64,000 nucleotides of DNA, taken from contig NC_087079.1 in NCBI RefSeq assembly GCF_026151205.1, positions 15,314,445 to 15,378,444 on the forward strand, read 5' to 3'. The notes under the pieces are model-generated. The model saw only the letters and a list, made by a program, of their open reading frames with translations. It was not told where the DNA came from and did no database searches. The stretch is from Bolinopsis microptera. Taxonomy: Eukaryota > Ctenophora > Tentaculata > Lobata > Bolinopsidae. Of the stretch, positions 12,885 through 22,744 are shown one piece after another. The stretch's first letter is position 1, and every line of letters begins with the position of its first letter. The position numbers and the translations under genes are program-made.

Positions 12885-14145
12885 GTAAGGTCTCGTGACT
12901 CGTACCTATTGAACCCAAATTTCAAGCTAGATAAGACAATCTTTAACCGTCAATTAAGTGGTTTTATGTGCACAAATGTCAAATAACCATGCAGAGCGGT
13001 TATCATATTATGGAGCAGGCTGCTTATCATGTTGATTAAACTTGTTCAGTCAAATCAATCATTTCCATACAATCTACTCATTATAGATAAGAATAAAGGC
13101 GGACAAGGTAAAGAAAGGACTATTAAGACGATCTAGAAGTAAAAGTAAACTATTCAGTTTGTTTTTGTCGGTAACTTGCCGGGTTTTACTGTAAGTGTAA
13201 CTGTGGAGAAATATCAGAAATAGAAGCACAATTGAAAGATCTTTCATGCTTAGTCTCGATAATTTCACCGAACATCATAATAAACTTCTAATAATGATAA
13301 TGGAGTAAGATCTGTGGACATTTCAATGGCTCATAGTACATCTAGGAAAAGGTAAGTCGGTTATTTCAAAAAGAATTAAAAAAGCGTAGAAACTTGAAAC
13401 TACGAACGAAAGAAACCCGGCTATTTTCCAATAAGATATCTCCCAATTCCTTTACTTGATAGTTGACGTGTTGACGTGGGGAGCTATTTGGTGAACGACT
13501 CTCTAACTGGTCGGTAGGGGGAAAAATGTCTAGCAAAATTGTGACTCATTCTGTCACCAGCAGTTTCACGCGGTAGTTCAACCCCTCAGCAAGTTCGGAC
13601 ACTATAACTTTAAAAGCAATATAGCGAAGCGTCTACGACTAATAACTTAATAATACTACACGACGCATGTTCAGGACAACTCTTGTGTCATGTGCTCCAT
13701 ACTGGAGAATGTGGGTTTATTAGTATTTTAGTTGGACTATGTGCAGATAAAGACAGCCAATTGCTCAGTGCAGGTTGCAGTCAGGAAAAGTGGAAATGCT
13801 ATAAATTAATAATATTCAGATCTCCAATAAATCAATGAACGGTAATTCCCAGGATAAAAATAATCACGGATGAAATAGACGTACGATTTTACAAATCGCT
13901 CTGATTAAACCGATCAATCGAACAAATGAGCGCCCGGTAATCACAATCGATATGCTAATTATAATCATGAGAAATTGTGAAGAAAATCCGCATCAATCAG
14001 AGTGAAATTCCTATCTATACTTCTCAGAATTTGACGAAAGCATTCAAATAAGGTCACGAAATAGTTGGCTAGCATTACTACTACAGTACTACAATTCTAC
14101 AATCTACATACAACAAGCGTCTAGCTTGGTTGATTCATTAATCCA
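12885..14145. repeat. First copy of a diverged tandem segmental duplication
   Basis: Landmarks here recur in the same order at 14190-14970: TTGAACCCAAATTTCAAG, TTTCATGCTTA-TCTCGATAATTTCACCGA, AAAAGGTAAGTCGGTTATTTC, CCGGCTATTTTCCAAT, TCTATACTTCTCAGAATTTG and ATACAACAAGCGTCTAGCTT. The copies differ by many substitutions and indels, so the event is old. No coding content is recognised. Confidence 0.85.
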
Positions 14146-14161
14146 AAATGTGGGACGTGGT

Positions 14162-14199
14162 CGAGACCGTATAAACCCTGCTGCGTTTATACGGTCTCG
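14162..14199. repeat. Perfect 15-bp inverted repeat at the duplication junction
   Basis: CGAGACCGTATAAAC (14162-14176) and its reverse complement (14185-14199) flank an 8-base loop. It sits between the two copies of the 12.9-15.0 kb duplication, and its right arm leads straight into the second copy. Confidence 0.95.
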
Positions 14200-14970
14200 T
14201 GCATATTGAACCCAAATTTCAAGTATAACACGAAATTGGTCTAGAGAAGACAACCTTTTACTTTTGATTAAGTAGTTTGGCGTGCAGAAATAACCAGAGC
14301 GATTATTTTATCATGGGGCTGATTATTATCTCTTAATCAAACTTGTTCAACTTCAGTCAGAACTCAGATCATTCCTTCCTGTTTCATCTAATTATAAATT
14401 GACAGATTTTTCATGCTTACTCTCGATAATTTCACCGATGATCATATTACTTATAAAATTTCATTGGCCGGAAAACTGGAAAAGGTAAGTCGGTTATTTC
14501 AAAAAGCATTAGGAGCTCTAGAAATAAAACTGCGAGAATCGAAAGAACTCCGGCTATTTTCCAATGAAATGTCTCCCAATTCCTTTATTTGATAGTTTAC
14601 GTGTTGATGTTTGTAGCTATTTGGTCAACGACCATATAACTCATGGTCGGTTAAAGAAAAAAAGAAGGAAAGAATAAAAAATATAAATAAAAAAGAGCAT
14701 ATTTTAGGCAAAAGTTTCACTTATTCTGTCAACAGTTTCACCCGGAAGTTCAATTCATCAACAATCGATCGACAATCGATGTGCTAGTGCTACTTTTCAT
14801 TATGGGACATATTGAAGAAAATCAACATCAATCAGAGTAAAATGCCCATCTATACTTCTCAGAATTTGATAAAAGCATTCAAATAAGTAAGTCACAAAAT
14901 ATTTACCTGGTATTACTACTACAATTCTACATACAACAAGCGTCTAGCTTGTTGATTAATTAATCTAGCA
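14190..14970. repeat. Second, shorter copy of the tandem segmental duplication
   Basis: Same landmark order as 12885-14145 with internal deletions (about 780 against 1260 bp). The join between the copies carries a perfect 15-bp inverted repeat. Confidence 0.85.
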
Positions 14971-17900
14971 CGGGTATATACTGTTCAAAACAGCAAATTC
15001 ACGATATGATAACTATAAGAGCGATCACATTTAACATGAGCTGGAGCCTGAAAAACAACTTTTGGCTTTACCATCATGACCGTATTAACTCCTCAAGGTA
15101 TCCACCATGGATAAGAAAATGAATTGGTTATTTCTTCTGGTATCATGTCGAGAAATTTGAGTATATATATTCCACCGTCTCAGATCTCTATTTTAATCGG
15201 TTAACCGTTATAAAATGTCTAAATCCTTATAACTTTGTAAACGTCATTACATCATTGTTATATGGAAGGGATTAACTCAATAAGGTGTGGTTTTAGTTTA
15301 GGGTAAGGTTCAAGGATTGGTTATCTGGCTTAATCCCTAAGAATCAAGGGATAGAATTAAGTTCAGGGTTATAGATCATGTGGGTTGTTTAAGAGTTTAT
15401 GTGACGTGGAGCTGTGGGTACTGGCCAGATTTTTGTGAAATAGGACGAGAGGGATCTATTTCTTGTATTGGTGACTAAATCAAACACTAAAAGTGACGAG
15501 AGTGCATTTATCACACACAATACGCAAGAATACGCTGACTTCCGTGTATAGTAGTAGCACAAGAAAGCAAAGAATGAACAGGGTTGAACTTGCTCGGAAA
15601 TGAAGTGAAGCAATCACCCCACTGACAAAATAAGAAGCTGTCCTGACTAAAGTTTTGCTTGACGAATGTTTCGTGATCGCTGTGATAGCACGTGATGTAA
15701 TCCGCCTGTATAGTGACTGTTTCGTTGTCTTCAAGCCCGGGGTACAAAGATGACAAATATGGCAGAGGACCTATGGGCCAGGGGTACGAGGATGACAAAT
15801 ATGGTAGAGACTAGAGGGCCTATGGAATCAATAAGCTTGTCGCTTGAGAGGGTGAAATATAATTACATAATTGGATTAATTATCCTTGATAAAGCAAGGG
15901 TTCTGATATGATAGAATTTATCCAAACAACTGATCACGTCTCGTAGTACTCGACAGTGGTACGTGAGTTACCGAATAGTACGTGCTGGAATGACGGGAAT
16001 GTCGGGAATGTCATTGGTTACCATGGTGACCCCAAACTTCAACCGTTTTTTCCACAATTGCAGCAGACTTTTGGTCTCTGATTTTTGCTCTACTATTTAA
16101 ATGTTAACGTGACAACAAAACCGACAGCAATTACAGGGGAAATTCCTGATATGAGCGGAATTTCCAACAAAGCCCGTATTCCTGTAAAATTAAAACCGAA
16201 TAATTGACGTCTACTTTATACGTCTGCTAAATACTTTTATACCTGTGCTTTAAAATTGTACAGAACAAGGTGTTCAACCTCAAGGGAAAAGTATGGCGGC
16301 TGACTGCTTGTCTTTCGCCTTTACCAGCAGGTCCAAGAATACTCAATTATTGAGGAGGCGACACAATAAGCATTCATTTTAAATTAGATTTAGTAATATT
16401 AGAGGAAATTCCTTGTGCCAGAGGAATTTTCATCAAAGTTAATAATGTTGGAATTAGCTATAAGTGAGATAAACTATTCCTTAGTTATAAACGCTTTGCA
16501 GCAGGATGCCACACCATTGGGTATCTCTGGTAGAAAATAAGGTGGTAAGCAGAATACTTGACCAGAACCAAGTCTAGAAGGAAGATATTACTGTTATTAT
16601 CTATATATATAATCGAGATTCTTATTTGTAATTCATCAATGATCAGCAACTTTGTAGCCAAGTACAGACCATTTGTCTCATTAACAGGTAGTGCCCACTC
16701 TTCTCAGGTTATTGCTCGCGACATGTAAACTGCTTACTATCTTTAGTCCCGAATGAACACTGATATCACAGATATTAAAGAACATGGAACAAGTGTTTTT
16801 AGAAGTTGGAGAGCATCAAGTAAGCTTATTTAGCGTCCACGAGATTTACTGGTCTCCTGATGAAGACGCCCGAAATGTTATAGAAAACACGACAACTGCT
16901 GCACTGAATCTAGATAGTATAATATGTAAAGAAGTAAGTATAAGTACTCATAGCACTGGTTCAAACTACTTGAGCGAGGTGGGGCCTCCATTTCTATATT
17001 TTCGTTGGACCTGGTAGTGGCACAGCCCCTCAAAATTTATAATTAAAGTTCATTTTAATTTAATTCAAATTAATTATCATTATCCCCTAATCACGAATTT
17101 ACAACTTATTTTTTCGATTACGAATAATAGGACATATTATGAGAAGATTTTTTTGGGTTAAAAATCTCAAATTAAGAACTCTGCTCAAGAACAGAAAGGA
17201 AACGACCCCCAGGCCCCAGATCGGAACAAAATTTGTTGCAAACATTTATATACGGTAATGTTTTAACCACGATTTCGGCTAACAAAAAGTATTTTCACAA
17301 GGGAAGGTACAATATACGTAAAATGAAACTATAGATTCGGAATTATTTGACAATTAAAAAAAAACAAATTTCTATTATGATACTGTGCGTGGATAACAAT
17401 ATGATAAACTTCAAAGAAGTTGAATACCGGAAAATAGCATATAGATTTCTCGACAGCTTTTACTCTTCCCACATATCCCGTCTGAATAATGCGGAAAGGA
17501 AAATTAGACTAATTCGATTAAAACGTTTTCTGTCACAAAAAACAGGTTATTGGGATACAATAAGGCAATTTATATTAGTCGTTCTCTGTAAATTTACTGA
17601 GATGAAAAATGTTGCTCGCGCACAATTCAACCTATTCCATTGAGGGTTACAATTATACCTTTGTTCTAACGAAGTCTACTTCAGTACTTAGCCTCTCCCG
17701 ACGTTTTATGTCAGGTTACAAAACATGAAGACTTGATCTGTCTGGACATCTAATCATAAATTGAATCAAGATTTGACGGCAAGTACGGCAGATATAATTG
17801 TCAAATTGTGGCGTCAAAGCAAGGTCGTCAGTATAGCATATGAGTTACTTCTACAAAATCCATGAGTATGACCACCTTATATTAGTTGTTATGGACGTTA

Positions 17901-18150
17901 AAAATGTTTTTACAAAAAATATCGTGAAAAAGTTTTCTCAAATTTGTCCTTTTTAAACGACAAAAAACTATGAATTACTGACGATATACTCTACAGATTC
18001 CAATGTATGTATAACTATTATCAACTGTACAAATACAATTGTTAGCCGAAAAAAAGTTTAAAGACTAAAGCAAGAAAAAACACATTTGAGCAAAGAAGCA
18101 ATTCTCCAGAAGCTATCGTGGTGATGAAACTTAACTTATTTGATCATTGC
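14971..18150. other. No recognised gene; one Cys-containing open stretch on the minus strand near 15.5-15.8 kb
   Basis: Mostly AT-rich non-coding DNA. The minus-strand frame 15511-15798 is open for 95 codons and includes NETVTIQADYITCYHSDHE and several further Cys. It resembles no family I can name and has no clear splice partners. A small ~40-bp imperfect duplication (GGGTACAAAGATGACAAATA / GGGTACGAGGATGACAAATA) lies at 15738-15815. Plus-strand frames at 16784-17017 and 17347-17643 are unsupported. Confidence 0.35.
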
Positions 18151-18151
18151 T

Positions 18152-18195
18152 GTGTTCCATGAAATATCCAGCTTGCTCAATATTTCATGGAACAC
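18152..18195. repeat. Perfect 16-bp inverted repeat (hairpin)
   Basis: GTGTTCCATGAAATAT (18152-18167) and its exact reverse complement (18180-18195) are separated by 12 bases. Function unknown; it could be the remnant of a small foldback element. Confidence 0.95.
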
Positions 18196-18734
18196 TTCAT
18201 GAAATAACATTTAATGGTCATCTACAGAGTTTAGTGAAACAAGCAGTTACAAGACACTAAAGTCTACAAGTACAAAGTACAGTCTCAGGCTGGCGCGTGA
18301 TATCCAATCTCACCGTCAAAATAAAGGTCTGCATTAAAGCATTGAAGCGTCATACTGATAAGCGATGTAAAACGTGAGAGCCGAGGTGTACTAGTGATAT
18401 GGGTACAAAAGAAAATTAATCAAAACAATATATAAAGGATCGGGTGAAGACCACTGAAAACTGGGGTAGGATAGTGATTGATTAGGTGTAACCATGGTAA
18501 CCACTAGAGCCAGTGTCGATTAGACTGCCACTAAAAAGCCCCCAATAGACAATAAACATGATGCAGAGCACCGTGAAAAGTTGGCAATCAAAGTTATTAT
18601 CTGTGGAGAACTCATTAAATGTACGGTTTATAGAGGAGCCCCCAGGTAACGTACAGACTGCGTTCAATCAGTACCACATGATCGTTACCACGCGTGTAAG
18701 AGCAGGCTCAATCACTTCATACCCTCCCAACTGA

Positions 18735-18790
18735 CCAATAAGAAGCAACAGCACTATCTGATAGCCAATCAGAAACGTCATATTCTCGCT
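18735..18790. promoter_or_regulatory. Pair of CCAAT boxes with a CRE-like half site
   Basis: GACCAATAAG (about 18735) and AGCCAATCAGAAACGTCA (about 18763) lie within 45 bases in locally GC-richer DNA. They resemble CCAAT-box promoters, but no coding exon is recognised nearby on either strand. Weak call. Confidence 0.2.
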
Positions 18791-19594
18791 TCTACCGGCT
18801 GGTCTAGACTGAGGACCGCTCGTACGGTGTCAGAGGAAGATGAGGTATATCACCATCTGGAGCTAGAGCTGCACTAACAAGCTACAAGCAGGCGGGGAAT
18901 CTGTTCTGATTAATTATTTTGTGGTTCTAGATACCGGCTATGTAACAACGGCAGTCCAGGTGCAGTGCCAGATGTGTTACTGATTAGCATTAATTAATTA
19001 ATAAGTTTTAATCAGCATTTATATTCGTTCATTAGTAATTAGTATCATTAAGTGATCAGTCAGTAGTACTAGTAATCAATCTTGTTAAACTAATTTAGTT
19101 CAAAATGTCATGACAGCGGTAAAACATTCAACGTTCCTAAAAAATGGTAAGGCTTTGATAAAAAAAATTGATCTAAATTTATCAACTAAATTGTAAAAAC
19201 AGTTAAAATTTACATTGAAATTAATGTTGTAGTTTAAAGTACAGGATATAAATTAAAACACAAGTGTTCAAGAACACTAGTTACTCAGGACCAGAAATAT
19301 GCAAAATATGCAGCTAACGTTGAACCAGAAGTGGCCGACGAATAAAAGTATAATTTAGGGTATAATTATAAAAACCAATTACGTCTCGGCGGTCTACTAA
19401 ACTCCAGTAGTCAGTACCGCCATTGTTTTCAGTTCGCATCGATTCGTGGGATTCTCTTAATATCTCACCGTTCAATTTATAACCACTACAATAGCTGGCA
19501 GGTATTTATACTCCTCTCTTGCTCTTTCGCAGCAGTTTAGTGCTTATACGATATGCAGTAAAACATCAAAGGTAATGCTAGGCTTTTTGAATCC

Positions 19595-19884
19595 GAGGTT
19601 ATGAAACACTCAGACTCAGAGGTTATGAAACACTCAGATTCTCAGAGGTTATGAAACACTCAGAGGTTATGAAACACTCAGAGGTTATGAAACACTCAGA
19701 GGTTATGAAACACTCAGAGGTTATGAAACACTCAGAGGTTATGAAACACTCAGAGGTTATGAAACACTCAGAGGTTATGAAACACTCAGAGGTTATGAAA
19801 CACTCAGAGGTTATGAAACTCTCAGAGGTTATGAAACACCCAGAGGTTATGAAACCCCCAGAGGTTATGAAACACCCAGGTCCC
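19595..19884. repeat. 18-bp minisatellite, about 16 copies
   Basis: Unit GAGGTTATGAAACACTCA repeated almost without change; the last copies vary (CTCTCA, CACCCA, CCCCCA). The period is a multiple of three, so the plus strand stays open as (MKHSEV)n at 19651-19998. No signal or flanking coding sequence supports a real protein. Confidence 0.95.
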
Positions 19885-20144
19885 AGAGGTTACATGAAGC
19901 AATCAGCATTCAACCTCTTCAGAGTTCATGCATGGGTCCCCTCCCAACTAAGTAAATCAAACCATTATAAACTGATAACAGATAACAGTGCGGATTGACC
20001 TGCTTCTAGCAACAACTGTACCGAATGACAAAATTTCTGAGTTAACAAGTAGAATTATTTAGCATTAAGCTAAAACCAGCGGGTAGAATTACGTAGCATC
20101 ATACTAAAACCAGACGAAAACTTGCGTGTTTTGCCACTATAACA

Positions 20145-20235
20145 CGTGACTCGTATTTTTAACACGTGACTCGTAACACGTGACTTTTAACAGTACGTGA
20201 CTTTTAACAGTACGTGACTTTTAACACGTGCCTTG
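20145..20235. repeat. Short degenerate tandem repeat containing ACGTGACT
   Basis: Six or so spaced copies of (A)CACGTGACT / GTACGTGACTTTTAACA. The units hold the E-box core CACGTG. Whether they bind factors is unknown. Confidence 0.75.
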
Positions 20236-20787
20236 ATGTCACCCCACATGAGCAGCACTGCTCATTTAGTTTTACTCGGGTCACGTTTCGTAAGGGAGGT
20301 CTTAGGCTTAAAAGAACAGAGAAATATGACTAACTGCATGCAACTAACTCCCTGAAGATCTGAGAGTTGCCGCGGTCCTCCTACAGGTATGACGGATTAT
20401 GATGGCCCTTGCCTGATAAATTGGATAAGCTATGTTGTAAGATGTTGATTTATAGATGTAGGTTTATAAGATTGTAGCCACAAAATGTTGTATACTAGGA
20501 TCAAAGCTGATCGCAAGTGTACAATATGGAAATTTACCTGAATACAGTCACTCCATGTAAATAGTCGTGTAATATCGCGAAGGACAGAGATATGCCGTCC
20601 GTAGAAAGATGTAAGAAATTACAACTGACAAGAAATGCGGTCGCATGTTTTTTGTATGTGGACGACCGCTTAATTTCCTGATCCATTGTATTATATTAGT
20701 TATAATGAAAACCATTTCTTTTGATAATATCTAAGATATCTCAAATATGATTGTTAAAATAGTTCTAAAGAATAAAAAATGTCTAAC

Positions 20788-21327
20788 CTTTCCATCATAT
20801 CAAGTTCTTTAACCACAGCAATGATGCCTGGTTTGGAGGAACACTCATCATCAAGGTACTTTACTGTTAGGTTGAGCTCCCCGGATTCGAACACTTCCTC
20901 TCTGATATAGTCTACTGCTGTTTGTGTAATGACCCTGAGAAGATAGAAGTTTGTTGGTTTGTGATGCGTTTTAGGGAGGAGTTGATCAGGTTATATACCC
21001 CCAGGGACCAAGTAATTGAAAAAAATACAGTAGTGAATAGTACGATTAAAAAATTCTTTTCTCCTTTCAATTTACGACTACTGAAATGACAATTCGACGA
21101 AGGATGCCTCAGAAGTCTCAAAATATCTGAAATAAGAGATGAAATACGGTCAAGAAAATATGTGAAAGGAATCATTTAACTCATTCGTACCTTTGGTGGG
21201 GAGGCCATTCTCCAAAGTCAGGGAAATTAAACGAAACGAGCACCCCAACTTCGAGCTCGATTGTAGATTGTCGTAAGGGAACTAGTGCTAGTAGAAAGAC
21301 AGCTCTCAGAAGAGGGAATACAGGCAT
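20788..21327 (-). CDS. Two exons encoding a signal peptide and the N-terminal part of an ANF-type receptor domain; possible alternative 5' cassette of the guanylyl cyclase
   Basis: Exon a (21191-21327) starts at ATG 21327 with a signal peptide (MPVFPLLRAVFLLALVPL) and ends HQ-AG|GTACG. Exon b (20788-20934) starts after CTCAG and encodes VITQTAVDYIREEVFESGEL and LTVKYLDDECSSKPGIIAVV, ending ATGGAAAG|GTTAG in phase 2. The two align with exon 1 of the guanylyl cyclase at 7304-7581: a VG-h-h opening, a helix, a strand with one conserved Cys, a second helix. Both end in phase 2 just before the GPGC motif. I found no following exon between 7.6 and 20.7 kb, so exon b may splice to 7148, giving a second receptor N-terminus. 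Otherwise this is the orphan start of a dead paralogue. An acceptor-like GTGCAG upstream of the ATG suggests a 5' UTR intron. Confidence 0.75.
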
Positions 21328-22438
21328 AGCAACCCCTTCTTCGTACCTGCACAAGTGAAGTGTCGTTATATCTTTACAGATATATATTCCAGATCAATTA
21401 TTCCATCGATAATTTGGATGTTCTCGATTGGAAAGCTGTTATCGTCAAACCAAAATGTTTCCATTTTCGCTAGACTAATCGTTATATCAACAGTCTCCTA
21501 GTGCGAGATTTTAGACAAATTACTGGGCTTGGGCAACAGCTGGCCTCCAAACTTATGAGTTGTTGTAACTTGAATAAAGTTAAATTGCACTTCAACTTAT
21601 TTAATCTACGGTGCACCCAAACGAGATCCTTGTGTTAAACTAAAGATTGTCGCTGCATGAACATGAGAATGTTAACACTCGAAGTAAGGCCCCTAACTTT
21701 TCGATGGCTGCCTTATGACAGTGAATAGGTCAGTTTGGTCAGAGTGACAGAGTTGGCGCCTAAGATAAACGATCTTAATATTACCACTTCGGTAATAATA
21801 ACTACATATTAGCAAATTTATTTGGTCGCACCTGCCGCAGAAAGTGGAAATGCAGTTTTTGGTTAAAGCGTTGAAATCGAAAACAGAAAGAAAATGGGGA
21901 AAGAAAACTTACCTTCTAAGTACAACATGCATGCACGTATTCGATCAGCGACTTCTTGAATTGTTTTTCTTCACATTGTTTTATTAACCACCTAAACAAG
22001 ATCAAATCTTAATATATAATATATCTATATTATATTTTATACTTAACGAAATCCCTCCGGCAACGGGGACATTAAAAAAAACAAACACTGAAAATCGACC
22101 AAAAACCGACCCTCTGGCGTGGCCAATTTTAGCTCGCAAATGGAGTTGAAACCTCGCCATTTTGAGCAGGGTTGTATAAAAAGGATAGGAATAGGTTGTA
22201 GCATTCTTAGAATTTTGATTAAGGCTTTAAATTTTCTATAATCAACGTCGGAAGTGAGGTAAAATAAACGTTAGAATAATGGCGTTATTTTATCAAAGAT
22301 TACCTGCGCCGTTGCTTAGCAACATCAAGAGATTGCACGTGCGCGAGCAAGAACAGATTAGCAACGCGGGCTGTCATGCTCTCTATCTCTCTATTAATGC
22401 TTTTCAAACAAAGTTACAACGAATTCTTCATGTAATGC
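21328..22438. other. No recognised gene
   Basis: Upstream of the ANF-like exons. AT-rich; no exon, repeat or RNA gene recognised apart from possible untranslated leader sequence near 21350. Confidence 0.4.
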
Positions 22439-22744
22439 ATCCTGGGCAGTGGCGTAACGTTGCTTGTTGGCGCCCCCCTGCCGAAAAAAGCGCCCCCCTG
22501 TTGGCGCCCCCTCCCCTTTTGGTGCCCCTCCCTAAAATTGAACAAATTAGGTGATTTTAAAGAATACGCCGGTAAAATCTCTAAAAAAGTGTGTATTTAG
22601 ATTTAAAACGCGCAGTTTTGCTAGTACTTTAGTTAAGTTTTCGAAATTGTCCCACATTCAAACGACGATTTGGCGCCCCCCTAAGACGGCGCCCCCCTGC
22701 ACAGCGGGGTCAGCAGGGCCTTTCGTTACGCCACTGATCCTGGG
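22439..22744. mobile_element. hAT-type non-autonomous DNA transposon (MITE), 290 bp, with 8-bp target site duplication
   Basis: The element runs 22447-22736. It starts CAGTGGCGTAACG and ends with the exact reverse complement CGTTACGCCACTG. It is flanked on both sides by ATCCTGGG (22439-22446 and 22737-22744), an 8-bp target site duplication. Eight-base duplications and CA-GTG-type ends fit the hAT superfamily. The interior is GC-rich near both ends with repeated GGCGCCCCCCT words and has no transposase, so it would need an enzyme from elsewhere. The perfect duplication suggests a fairly recent insertion. Confidence 0.92.

Noticed and set aside
20880..20905. tRNA-like TTCGAACAC word
   Set aside because: It lies inside an ANF-like receptor exon; no cloverleaf can be drawn around it.
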